From: Bacillus alkalicellulosilyticus
Lineage (GTDB): Bacteria > Bacillota > Bacilli > Bacillales > Bacillaceae_F
Direction of reading: 5' to 3'
Length of the DNA stretch: 64,000 nucleotides
Assembly (NCBI RefSeq): GCF_002019795.1
Contig: NZ_KV917381.1
Coordinates: forward strand, 3,566,068 to 3,630,067
The position numbers were made by a program, and so were the translations under genes. Under the pieces are notes generated by a model. That model was not told where the DNA came from, searched no databases, and worked only from the letters and a program-made list of their open reading frames with translations. Position 1 is the stretch's first letter. Each line of letters begins with the position of its first letter. Below are positions 18,307 through 26,585 of the stretch, piece by piece.

Positions 18307-18666
18307 TTAGCTTAACACTTTTTTTATTGATTCAATGACACGGTCAGCTTGAAATGGCTTAACTACAAAATCCTTAGCCCCTGATTGGATAGCATCAATA
18401 ACCATCGCTTGTTGCCCCATAGCCGAACACATAATCACTTTTGCATTACTATCGATTTTTTTAATTTCTTTTAACGCTTGAATTCCATCCATTTCAGGCA
18501 TTGTGATATCCATTGTTACTAGTTGTGGTTTTAACTCTTTGTACTTTTCAATTGCTTCTGCTCCATTAGCTGCTTCACCAGCAATTTCAAAACCATTCTT
18601 AGTTAATATATCCTTAATCATCATTCTCATAAATGCTGCGTCATCTACAATCAATACTGATGCCAT
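18307..18666 (-). CDS. cheY: Response regulator CheY
   Basis: 119 residues forming a lone receiver domain. Asp8/Asp9 (LIVDDA), the phospho-acceptor Asp53 in TMDITMPEMDG, and the lysine of VVKPF are all in place. It lies between cheW and cheX. The start at MASVLIVDD has GGGGTGG upstream; the longer in-frame MGWYN extension is rejected because it covers that ribosome site. Confidence 0.93.
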   Translation of the reverse strand: MASVLIVDDAAFMRMMIKDILTKNGFEIAGEAANGAEAIEKYKELKPQLVTMDITMPEMDGIQALKEIKKIDSNAKVIMCSAMGQQAMVIDAIQSGAKDFVVKPFQADRVIESIKKVLS

Positions 18667-18702
18667 ATTATACCACCCCACAAGACTTTTCTTTTTTACT
18701 TT

Positions 18703-19146
18703 TTATTCGGTAATTACTTTTTCTAAATTTAATAACGTGAACAATCGACTTCCAATTTTTACGACACCACGTAAATACGTAGCCTCTACGCCCCCTACCA
18801 CTTCAGGAGTTGGCTCAATCTTATCTTTTTGAATGTCAATTACATCATTTGCGCCATCAACAATAAATCCCATTTCAATGTCATCTTTTGAGACGACAAG
18901 GATTCTTGTAGCATCATCATATTCTTTTTCTTCAATGCCAAAGCGTTTTCTTAAATTTATCACAGGTGTAATCACACCGCGTAAATTCATAACACCAGTT
19001 ACAAAAGGATAGGTTCTCGGGATACGTGTTACATTTTGTATCCGTTCGATCGATTGTACATACTCAACCTCTATCGCATATTCCTGGTCTTTTAATTGAA
19101 AAACGATTAGCTTTAAAGCTGTATTCAATTCTGTTTCAGTGGACAC
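18703..19146 (-). CDS. cheW: Chemotaxis coupling protein CheW
   Basis: 147 residues, one CheW domain. Typical segments are KLIVFQLKDQEYAIEVEYV, TRIPRTYPFVTGVMNLRG and PVINLRKRFG. It links receptors to CheA. It is placed 20 bases after cheA, with GGAGGGG before the start. Confidence 0.95.
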   Translation of the reverse strand: MSTETELNTALKLIVFQLKDQEYAIEVEYVQSIERIQNVTRIPRTYPFVTGVMNLRGVITPVINLRKRFGIEEKEYDDATRILVVSKDDIEMGFIVDGANDVIDIQKDKIEPTPEVVGGVEATYLRGVVKIGSRLFTLLNLEKVITE

Positions 19147-19166
19147 TCATATTCCCCTCCTAACCT

Positions 19167-21206
19167 TTACTTAATAAGTGCATTCGTATCAACGATTAAT
19201 GCAACTTCACCATTTCCTAGTATCGTCGCACCAGAGATAGCAAACACATCTGTTAGATAATTCCCTAACGATTTTAATACGATATCATGTTGTCCAATTA
19301 GAGAACTTACAATTAACCCCGCTACTTTATCTCCTTTATGGATAATAACTAACGAATTAAAGTCGCTCTCTTCTTCTTCTCCTGGAACTTCAAATATATT
19401 ACGTAAGGAAACGAGAGGTACTACTTTACCACGGAAATCAATTACCTTTTGGTTGTGCGTCGTATAGATTTCCTTTTTATTCACAATTGCAGTTTCTACA
19501 ATTGATGAAAGCGGAATAGCATACTTTTCTTCTCCTACTTCAACCAACATTACATCAATAATCGATAACGTCAATGGAAGTTGAATCGAGAAAATTGACC
19601 CTTTGCCTTCCGTTGAATCTACGGTTACAATCCCACCTAATGATTCAAATTTAGCTCGTACTACATCTAAACCGACTCCACGGCCAGAAACGTCTGTAAT
19701 TTGGTCAGCTGTACTAAACCCTGATGAGAATAATAATGAAAACACTTGCTGGTCAGTCATCTTTCCAGCTTCTTCTTCATTAATAATTCCTGATTGTAAC
19801 GCCTTATTTAATACTCGTTCTCGGTTAATTCCTGCGCCGTCATCTTCAATTTCGATAAAGACATTGTTGCCGCTGTGATATGCTCGAAGAATAACGGTTC
19901 CTTCTTCCGGCTTCCCAGCTTCTCTTCGAACTGACGGTAACTCAATCCCGTGGTCAATTGAGTTTCTTATTAAATGAACAAGTGGATCTCCAATCTCATC
20001 GATTATCGTGCGGTCTAACTCTGTTTCAGCACCGACAATTTCAAGATTCACCTTTTTGTTCAAGTCTTTAGATAAACTTCTTACCATTCTTGGGAAACGA
20101 TTAAATACTTGCTCTACAGGCATCATTCTCATGTTCAAGATAATTTCTTGAAGGTCCCCTGATATCCTAGACATTCTTTCTACTGTTTCATTCAACTCAC
20201 TATTGTTAAGCTCCGTAGAAATTTGTTCTAATCTTCCTCTATCTATAACTAACTCTTCAAATAAATTCATCAATACGTCTAGACGCTCAATATTTACTCG
20301 AATTGTTTTGTTTCCTTCGTTACCTGTCTTCTTAGTTGTCGTTTCTTCCACTTTTTCCTTTTTGGTTTCTCCTTGTGTCCCGCGAGAAGAAGCTAATTGT
20401 TTTTCCTCTTGCTCTTGAGAAGCTTTCTTTAATTGGTCGCCGTCAATATCACTAATTTGTACGTCAACAATTTCAGATACTTTGTTAATTCTTTGAGAAA
20501 CCTCATTAGCTTCAATCTTTGTGATTAAAGTAACTAAGAAATCTTGTTCAAATTTTTCATCCTCAAGTTCTTCAGCACTAGGTGAAGTTTTAATAATTTC
20601 ACCTATTTGTTCAAGGACTTCAAACACCATAAATACTCTAGCAGCTTTAAGCATTGTTCTTTCATCTAAGGTAACCTTTACTTGATAAGCATAATATCCT
20701 TGTTCCTTAGATTGAGTGATTACTGCTTGTTCAAACTGGTCATAACTTTGCATAACTAAACCGGATTGTTCACTAGATGGTTGTGACGGAGTTTGTGTCT
20801 CTGTTCGTTTTTCAACTTTAACAGACCCACCTTTTTCAATTTGTTCTAGCATAGTAACAATTTCAGAAACATCACGCTTACCAGTACCACCACTTGCAAT
20901 ATCATTTACCATGTGTTCTAAGTCATCCACAGACGCAAAAACAACATCCAATACTTCAGAAGAAGGTGCTAACTTTTTATTACGCAAAAGGTCAAGTACA
21001 TTTTCCATATTATGTGTCAAATGTGCTAGATCCTCATAACCCATCGTTGCAGCCATCCCTTTCAACGTATGAGCAGAACGAAAAACTTCTCCAACGATAG
21101 ATATGTCATTTGGTTCTGTTTCTAGCTTAAGCAAATTATCATTTATCGCCTGTAAGTGTTCCTGACTTTCATCAATAAAAACATCTAAATACTCTGCATG
21201 GCTCAA
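19167..21206 (-). CDS. cheA: Chemotaxis histidine kinase CheA
   Basis: About 679 residues with the full CheA order: HPt domain with His46 in FRSAHTLKG, a CheY-binding P2-like region (about 165-270), dimerisation helices starting near NKTIRVNIERLDVLMN, HATPase with HLIRNSIDHGIE, DDGAGIN and GRGVGLDVV boxes, and a C-terminal CheW-like domain. I prefer TTG at 21206, nine bases after GAGGTG; this gives His46, the same number as B. subtilis CheA. The GTG at 21218 is the alternative. It heads a four-gene operon with cheW, cheY and cheX. Confidence 0.95.
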   Translation of the reverse strand: MSHAEYLDVFIDESQEHLQAINDNLLKLETEPNDISIVGEVFRSAHTLKGMAATMGYEDLAHLTHNMENVLDLLRNKKLAPSSEVLDVVFASVDDLEHMVNDIASGGTGKRDVSEIVTMLEQIEKGGSVKVEKRTETQTPSQPSSEQSGLVMQSYDQFEQAVITQSKEQGYYAYQVKVTLDERTMLKAARVFMVFEVLEQIGEIIKTSPSAEELEDEKFEQDFLVTLITKIEANEVSQRINKVSEIVDVQISDIDGDQLKKASQEQEEKQLASSRGTQGETKKEKVEETTTKKTGNEGNKTIRVNIERLDVLMNLFEELVIDRGRLEQISTELNNSELNETVERMSRISGDLQEIILNMRMMPVEQVFNRFPRMVRSLSKDLNKKVNLEIVGAETELDRTIIDEIGDPLVHLIRNSIDHGIELPSVRREAGKPEEGTVILRAYHSGNNVFIEIEDDGAGINRERVLNKALQSGIINEEEAGKMTDQQVFSLLFSSGFSTADQITDVSGRGVGLDVVRAKFESLGGIVTVDSTEGKGSIFSIQLPLTLSIIDVMLVEVGEEKYAIPLSSIVETAIVNKKEIYTTHNQKVIDFRGKVVPLVSLRNIFEVPGEEEESDFNSLVIIHKGDKVAGLIVSSLIGQHDIVLKSLGNYLTDVFAISGATILGNGEVALIVDTNALIK

Positions 21207-21293
21207 GACCTTTTTCACCTCGACTATTTCTTATGTCCTTATTAGCTACTATTTTTTTACTAGTTTGGTATTGATTTATTTAATAATAGCACA

Positions 21294-21323
21294 ATTATAA
21301 GAAAATAAGTATTATTTCGACAA
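21294..21323 (-). promoter_or_regulatory. Candidate sigma-A promoter of the che operon
   Basis: On the minus strand TTGTCG (21318-21323) and TATAAT (21294-21299) are 18 bases apart, about 90 bases before cheA. I saw no sigma-D motif (TAAA, then GCCGATAT). Confidence 0.5.
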
Positions 21324-21434
21324 AATTCATCTAGTTTTTGTAAGACTAATTAACTATATCATAACCCATATTTTTTATAGTTCAAGACTTTATGATACAT
21401 TTTTAAAACTTTTAAGGTAAAATCTTTATGGAAA

Positions 21435-21466
21435 TTAAAAAAGAACCCAATGTTTGAGTTCTTTTC
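21435..21466 (-). terminator. Terminator of the bdbC/thioredoxin operon
   Basis: A short hairpin AAAGAAC...GTTCTTT with flanking A and T runs lies just after the thioredoxin-like gene. The T-run follows it on the minus strand. Confidence 0.7.
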
Positions 21467-21472
21467 CACAAT

Positions 21473-21949
21473 TTAGTTTGACGAAGCAAGGTCAAGCCAC
21501 TGGATTAACTCAGAGTCATTTGCATCTCGCAAGCCTTCTACCCTGGCTACCTCTTGACCTTCGTTATAATAAACAAGAGTAGGGGTAGCAGTGATTTGAT
21601 ATTGTCTCCATGCATCTTCAAATTCAAGAAGATTGAACATCTTTAAATCAATGCCATTTTCTTCTGTTAATGGCACAATTACTGGTGTCATCTGTTGACA
21701 CGCAGGACATGTAGGGCTGTAAAAATAAACAGCTACATTTTCCCCACTTGATATGGAACTATCCAACTCATCGGGTAGGATGATATTTTGGTAATTTGGA
21801 TTATCCAATTGTTTTACTGTTTCAGGGTGAAGCTCCGATTTATTATACGGGTTTCCTTCTATTCTTTTTTCTTTAGTTGCATTGGTTAATAACGCTAACG
21901 CAGTGAACAGTACGATAATAATTAATGAGAATATAATAACCTTTTTCAA
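21473..21949 (-). CDS. Membrane-anchored thioredoxin-like protein
   Basis: About 158 residues. An N-terminal membrane anchor (KKVIIFSLIIIVLFTALALL) precedes a thioredoxin fold with the redox pair SPTCPACQQM and the cis-proline segment TATPTLVYY. It faces outside and probably works with the adjacent BdbC to form disulfides. The start is TTG at 21949, six bases after GGAGG. It overlaps the bdbC stop codon by four bases (TTGA), so the two are translationally coupled. The pairing parallels bdbCD or bdbAB of B. subtilis. Confidence 0.85.
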   Translation of the reverse strand: MKKVIIFSLIIIVLFTALALLTNATKEKRIEGNPYNKSELHPETVKQLDNPNYQNIILPDELDSSISSGENVAVYFYSPTCPACQQMTPVIVPLTEENGIDLKMFNLLEFEDAWRQYQITATPTLVYYNEGQEVARVEGLRDANDSELIQWLDLASSN

Positions 21950-22389
21950 TGTGAACCTCCAGTTCTTTTCTCTATTACAATAATGTAATAACAAAGCATA
22001 AATATCAGCAGGAATGCCACTAATGCTAGAAAGGGAATTGTAATAAATCCTAACCAGTTAATATATTGCCCAGTGCATGGTATGATTCCACAAGAATCGA
22101 TTGTTGATAAAGCAGGAATCTTTTGAAGCATATAATGATAAGTTGCGACTATAATTCCGATAGTTGAAAAAATAAGACCATATAAAGCTTGTTTTGTATC
22201 TTTTTTTACAACAGCTACCCCTAAAATTATTACTAGAGGGTACATGATGATTCTTTGGTACCAACAAAGCTCACAGGGGATGAATCCAACAATTTCAGAA
22301 AAATAAAGGCTTCCACTAGTTGCAATCACTGAAATTGCCCAAGCTGAGAACAATAAACTTTCAATTCTTTTTTGAACACTTTTTCCCAC
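21946..22389 (-). CDS. bdbC: Disulfide oxidoreductase BdbC (DsbB family)
   Basis: About 147 residues with four to five membrane segments. The quinone-linked cysteine pair CELC follows the first helix pair (VGFIPCELCWYQRI) and the second pair is CGIIPC. DsbB-type proteins reoxidise the extracellular thiol oxidase and pass electrons to quinone. GTG at 22389 has an AGGAGGAGG ribosome site; the longer frame upstream is rejected. A perfect Fur-type box lies about 100 bases upstream. Confidence 0.92.
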   Translation of the reverse strand: MGKSVQKRIESLLFSAWAISVIATSGSLYFSEIVGFIPCELCWYQRIIMYPLVIILGVAVVKKDTKQALYGLIFSTIGIIVATYHYMLQKIPALSTIDSCGIIPCTGQYINWLGFITIPFLALVAFLLIFMLCYYIIVIEKRTGGSH

Positions 22390-22489
22390 TAGTTTTCGCC
22401 TCCTCCTTTCAATTTTACCTAATGTAAAGAGGTAGTGCAATAATGAAGAACAACGTTTTTTAGTTTTTATGTATATTCATGAATAATAT

Positions 22490-22504
22490 TGATAATTATT
22501 ATCA
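22490..22504. promoter_or_regulatory. Fur-type 7-1-7 box upstream of bdbC
   Basis: TGATAAT-T-ATTATCA is a perfect match to the 7-1-7 consensus TGATAATNATTATCA of Bacillus Fur boxes. The palindrome extends one base further on both sides. It lies between the DUF1540 terminator and bdbC, so the bdbC/thioredoxin pair is the likely target. Zur and PerR recognise related boxes, so metal specificity is not proven. Confidence 0.75.
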
Positions 22505-22508
22505 ATAC

Positions 22509-22550
22509 TAAAAAAAGAAAGAGCAGATTCCCAATTTAATCTGCTCTTTC
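22509..22550 (-). terminator. Terminator of the DUF1540 gene
   Basis: GAAAGAGCAGATT pairs with AATCTGCTCTTTC, followed on the minus strand by a run of T. Confidence 0.9.
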
Positions 22551-22559
22551 TAGGGATGT

Positions 22560-22715
22560 TTATGCCTCAGGTTCGAACGTCTTACAGTCCGTCTCCTGTT
22601 GTGTTTCAGCTTGTTTACCTGTATGGCTGACAACGTATATCTCATCAGCTGAACATTTATTACCAGATGCCCAATAAACACAGTTGTTTACTTCACATAA
22701 TACATCTACTGCCAT
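22560..22715 (-). CDS. DUF1540 small cysteine-rich protein
   Basis: 51 residues starting MAVDVLCEVNNCVYWASG. The four cysteines, the C-x-Y-W segment, A-x-x-I-x-V and the ending ETDCKTFEPE match a single DUF1540 unit, a small Firmicutes family presumed to bind metal. GAGGAGGTG before the ATG at 22715 fixes the start, and the longer upstream frame is rejected. The function is unknown. Confidence 0.9.
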   Translation of the reverse strand: MAVDVLCEVNNCVYWASGNKCSADEIYVVSHTGKQAETQQETDCKTFEPEA

Positions 22716-22805
22716 TGATAACACCTCCTCTCTTCCTTTATCGTTCACAAAAACAGAACGATTCATACAGGAAAAACGGGGTTGACAAGATGCGGTAGAG
22801 TTTTG

Positions 22806-23417
22806 TTATTCTTCCTTTACTTCATTCTCAATTTTAAACTTAAATGTATCAAAGTTAAGCCACATTAAAAAATAAAATAATGTACTCACACCGATTAACG
22901 GAATTAACACCATGAAATTAATAATGACTAGCCAATAACCAACAATCCATACTAATTGCATAAGCATTCGCAGAGGATGGAGAAAAGCAAGTGCACCTGC
23001 AGCTCGGATATAGTTAATAACGGAAAACTCATAATGGGCCATTACAGGAAAAATATTTATAAAAGTTATCGCAATAATAAATGACACACTTACTAATATA
23101 TAAAACAAAACTCTTCCAACTGTTTCAGGGGAATAATCAATAAATATAAAATTTAAATAGACTAAATATGAAAAAAACATAAAAATAATACCAACTAAAT
23201 TGGACTTAACAAATTCTTTTTTATAATAGAAAAGGAAAGTTTTAAACATCGGTACATCGTCTTCACCCAAAAGCCATCTCCTAGTTACGGAATAGACAGC
23301 AACCGTTGCAGGCATAAAACCAAATACACCTAGTCCTAAAATAACAAAAAACACCCATAATACATTAAGAGTGATGATACGATATAAAAAATCAGAAACT
23401 CGAAATAAAAAATTCAT
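22806..23417 (-). CDS. YesL-like DUF624 membrane protein
   Basis: 203 residues with about five membrane helices. The features PATVAVYSVTRRWLLGEDD and FPVMAHYEFSVINYIRAA are characteristic of DUF624/YesL proteins, which accompany carbohydrate-utilisation loci in Bacilli. It follows the LacI-type regulator of the sugar ABC operon by about 225 bases and is probably part of that regulon. Biochemical role unknown. AAAGGTGTG lies before the ATG. Confidence 0.85.
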   Translation of the reverse strand: MNFLFRVSDFLYRIITLNVLWVFFVILGLGVFGFMPATVAVYSVTRRWLLGEDDVPMFKTFLFYYKKEFVKSNLVGIIFMFFSYLVYLNFIFIDYSPETVGRVLFYILVSVSFIIAITFINIFPVMAHYEFSVINYIRAAGALAFLHPLRMLMQLVWIVGYWLVIINFMVLIPLIGVSTLFYFLMWLNFDTFKFKIENEVKEE

Positions 23418-23443
23418 GACAACACACCTTTAATAAAACATAG

Positions 23444-23469
23444 GGAAAGCCTGCTTTTGCAGACTTTCC
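23444..23469. other. Hairpin between the LacI regulator and yesL-like genes
   Basis: GGAAAGCCTGC pairs with GCAGACTTTCC across TTTT, with a T-run on the plus strand only. On the minus strand, where both genes lie, T-richness is weaker, so it may be a leaky terminator or a leader structure for the YesL-like gene. Confidence 0.4.
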
Positions 23470-23643
23470 TTGTTTTTTTATTTCTCTCTTTATTATAGCA
23501 TGTCAAAAAATATAATCCATCTTGTTGAACGTGTGGATGATTGATGACTTTAATGCTACTCTATAGTTTCTCTCCACTCCACTATTTTCAAAGTTATGTG
23601 AAAAATTAGTACAACTCAAATTCATAGTGGTTTACAAAGCAAG

Positions 23644-24684
23644 TTACTTCGTGTTAATAACATAATTCTTTTTTTTTGTACCGCATGATTGTCTGATAAT
23701 CAAATCAGGCTCAACCATTACAGATGTTGAATGAATCGTTCCTCTGATTAAATCATATAACATATAGGCTGCCAATTTCCCTATTTTTTCTTTATCTTGG
23801 CGAATTGTCGTTAATGGTGGGTCTACATATTTCGAAGCTTCGATATCATCTAAACCAATAACCACAATATCATCTGGTACTGACAAACCTGCTTCTTTGA
23901 CAGCTTGAATGGCACCTAGAGCCATCAAATCGGAAGCTGCATATACAGCTTTTGGTATTTTTTCTGATAATAAGATTTTTTTCATGGCTTCATAGCCACT
24001 CTTTGTAAAGAAATCACCGTACATAACCCAATCATCATTTAATGATAATCCGTACTCAGTCATAGAACGCTTAAAGGATTCCAAACGCATTTTTGCGATA
24101 TTAGAATCTTTCTTACCGCCAATATAGGCAATGTCACGGTGACCTAGTAAGTAAAGATGTTCGACTACCTTTGTTGAAACCTTAAGGTTATCGGTCATGA
24201 TATAACCTGATTTTTCTCCTGTAAGTTCTATGTCAACACCAATACACGGAATACTACTATTATCTAAGGTGTATACGGACTCTTGAATCTCTTCTCCTCC
24301 GATGATGATGCAGCCGTCAACTCTATAATGCGTACAACGAGCTAAAAAGTCTTCATGAGCCATGTTAAATTTTTCATTAGAGAAAAACATTAAATCATAG
24401 CCTAAATTCCCTATATTTTTTTTGAAGACATTCATGACATCAACAAAAAATGGGTGGTTAAAGTTTGCATTGACTTTTCCAGCATAAACCACACCAATAA
24501 CATCTGACGTTTTGCTTGCTAGTGTCTTGGCAGAATAAGAAGGTCTATATTTTTGCTGTTCCATGATATCTAGCACGCGTTTTTTCGTTTCTTCACCTAC
24601 ATCATCATAATTATTAATGATTTTGGATACAGTTGCTTGTGAAACACCTGCTAATTTTGCTATTTCTTTAATAGTTACTTTCAT
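23644..24684 (-). CDS. LacI-family transcriptional regulator
   Basis: 346 residues. The N-terminal helix-turn-helix and hinge are clear (TIKEIAKLAGVSQATVSKII, then YRPSYSAKTLASK). Residues 62-340 form a periplasmic-binding-like effector domain (DVIGVVYAG, DGCIIIGGE, AIYIGGKK, VVIGLDDIEASKY). It lies directly downstream of the sugar permease genes and probably represses them. The inducer sugar is not evident. Confidence 0.93.
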   Translation of the reverse strand: MKVTIKEIAKLAGVSQATVSKIINNYDDVGEETKKRVLDIMEQQKYRPSYSAKTLASKTSDVIGVVYAGKVNANFNHPFFVDVMNVFKKNIGNLGYDLMFFSNEKFNMAHEDFLARCTHYRVDGCIIIGGEEIQESVYTLDNSSIPCIGVDIELTGEKSGYIMTDNLKVSTKVVEHLYLLGHRDIAYIGGKKDSNIAKMRLESFKRSMTEYGLSLNDDWVMYGDFFTKSGYEAMKKILLSEKIPKAVYAASDLMALGAIQAVKEAGLSVPDDIVVIGLDDIEASKYVDPPLTTIRQDKEKIGKLAAYMLYDLIRGTIHSTSVMVEPDLIIRQSCGTKKKNYVINTK

Positions 24685-24723
24685 ACGTGTAAACTCCTTC
24701 TTTCGTTTACAGCAAGAAGAAAA

Positions 24724-25575
24724 TTAACTTTTTACTGACCCTGCTGTCAGACTATCGATAAACATTCTGTTAAATGCAAGGAATACAATAATTAAAGGTA
24801 CTGTAGCCCAGAATGTTCCTGACATTATCATACCAAAGTCACGAACATAATTGTCATTCAGAGAACGAAGGGCAACTTGTAAAGTTTGTGACCCCTGATC
24901 TTGTAATACAACTAATGGCCATAGGAAATCATTCCAATGGTGCATAAATACTATAATACCTAATGTTGCGAAAGCTGGCAAGATCGTAGGAACAACAATA
25001 TTCCAATACGTTCTAAAATTAGAACTACCATCAATTCTAGCTGCTTCAACTAATTCTTTTGGAACAGCTTCAGCGATATACTGCCTCATCCAGAAAATAC
25101 CGAATGCGTTGATAACACCTGGAACGATTACTGCTCTTAAATCACTTAACCATCCTAATTTAGAAATGATTACATACGATGGCACAAGTCCTAATTGTGG
25201 TGGAATCATCATTGTAACTAAGATAAAAACAAAGAAAATATTTTTTCCTTTAAAGTCGATTTTTGCGAAAGCAAATCCAGCTAATGAACATAAGAACAAT
25301 GTACCAATCGTTACTGTTACTGCAACAATCACCGAATTCCACATTGTACCAAAAAAGTTAATGCTATTTAATACATTTTGAAAGTTTACTACTAGCCGAT
25401 CTCCCGGAATAAATGCTGGAGGCATTTTATTAATAACACTGTTTGCACTAGTCGCCATAACGAACATCCAATAAAATGGGAAAAGGGACAATAGCGAAGC
25501 GGTGATTAACAATAGATAAACAAACGATTTCGAAATCGAAAAAGCTTTAGCTCCTACTTCTTTTTTTACTGCCAT
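24724..25575 (-). CDS. Sugar ABC transporter permease, MalG type
   Basis: 283 residues, six membrane segments. The ABC-coupling EAA loop reads ELVEAARIDGSSNFRTYWNI. The N-terminal SLFPFYWMFVMAT is typical of CUT1 inner subunits. It ends just before the LacI gene and shares its first base with the end of the upstream permease gene, so the two are coupled. Confidence 0.93.
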   Translation of the reverse strand: MAVKKEVGAKAFSISKSFVYLLLITASLLSLFPFYWMFVMATSANSVINKMPPAFIPGDRLVVNFQNVLNSINFFGTMWNSVIVAVTVTIGTLFLCSLAGFAFAKIDFKGKNIFFVFILVTMMIPPQLGLVPSYVIISKLGWLSDLRAVIVPGVINAFGIFWMRQYIAEAVPKELVEAARIDGSSNFRTYWNIVVPTILPAFATLGIIVFMHHWNDFLWPLVVLQDQGSQTLQVALRSLNDNYVRDFGMIMSGTFWATVPLIIVFLAFNRMFIDSLTAGSVKS

Positions 25576-26504
25576 TACGCTTTCCCTCCTACCTTTTTAG
25601 AACGTCCAAGACGAGATGTTAACCATAAGTTAATTCCTGAGAACACCATTATGATGAAGAATAATGTAATAGCTACTGCAGAAGCCGAACCAAAGAAATT
25701 ACTAACAAATGCTTCTCTCCATAAATACGCAACAACTGTAATACCTTCTTCACGTAGATTTCTACCTAAGAAAATGAGTGGCTCAGTAAACACTTGTAAA
25801 GCCCCGATTGTACCCATGAATACAGCAAAAATAATAAATGGTTTAATCATTGGAATGGTTATATACGTAATTTGTTGCCATACTGTGGCACCATCAATTT
25901 TTGCAGCCTCATATAAATCGTTTGGAATACTTTGCATTCCGGCAAGGAAAATGATTGTGTTATAACCTACCCAACGCCAAAAAATCATAACGGCAATACC
26001 TGTTTTTGTTCCCCAATAATCTGCTCTCCAAGTTACAGGGTCAATATTGAACCAACTTAAAATTAAGTTAGCAAGACCAAACTCCTGGTTACTAAAGATG
26101 ACACCAAAGATGATTGCTACAGCAACTACGGATGTAACATATGGTAAGAAAATCGCTACACGAAATGCGTTACGAAAACGGATTAATGCAGAGTTAAGAG
26201 CAAATGCCAAAATAACCCCGATAATCATCTGAGGTAACGTACCTAAAACCCCAATAATAAGTGTGTTTTTAATGGATGTCCAAAACAATGGATCGGCATA
26301 AATTAATTTAAAATTATTGATTCCGACAAACTCCATTGGTGATAGTCCATTCCATTTAAAAAATGCTAAATAAAAACTAAATAGCATTGGAAATAAACCA
26401 AAGATAGAAAATAATATGAAGAAGGGCGAAATAAATAAATAGCCGGAAATCGCATTCTTCTGATATTGGTTTAACTTTTGCTCCTTGATTTCTTTTGCTG
26501 GCAA
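25575..26504 (-). CDS. Sugar ABC transporter permease, MalF type
   Basis: 309 residues with six membrane segments. The EAA loop is DLYEAAKIDGATVWQQITYI, and the YLFISPFFILFSIFGLFPM start is typical of CUT1 permeases. It pairs with the MalG-type gene downstream and the binding protein upstream. No ATPase gene is present, as in other Bacillus CUT1 systems that share a common MsmX-like ATPase. Confidence 0.93.
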   Translation of the reverse strand: MPAKEIKEQKLNQYQKNAISGYLFISPFFILFSIFGLFPMLFSFYLAFFKWNGLSPMEFVGINNFKLIYADPLFWTSIKNTLIIGVLGTLPQMIIGVILAFALNSALIRFRNAFRVAIFLPYVTSVVAVAIIFGVIFSNQEFGLANLILSWFNIDPVTWRADYWGTKTGIAVMIFWRWVGYNTIIFLAGMQSIPNDLYEAAKIDGATVWQQITYITIPMIKPFIIFAVFMGTIGALQVFTEPLIFLGRNLREEGITVVAYLWREAFVSNFFGSASAVAITLFFIIMVFSGINLWLTSRLGRSKKVGGKA

Positions 26505-26585
26505 CGGAATTCCCTCCTTGACTCTAATAGAAAGGATATGACAGTATTACTGCCATATCCCCTCATTGAAATTAAATCTTAGTTA

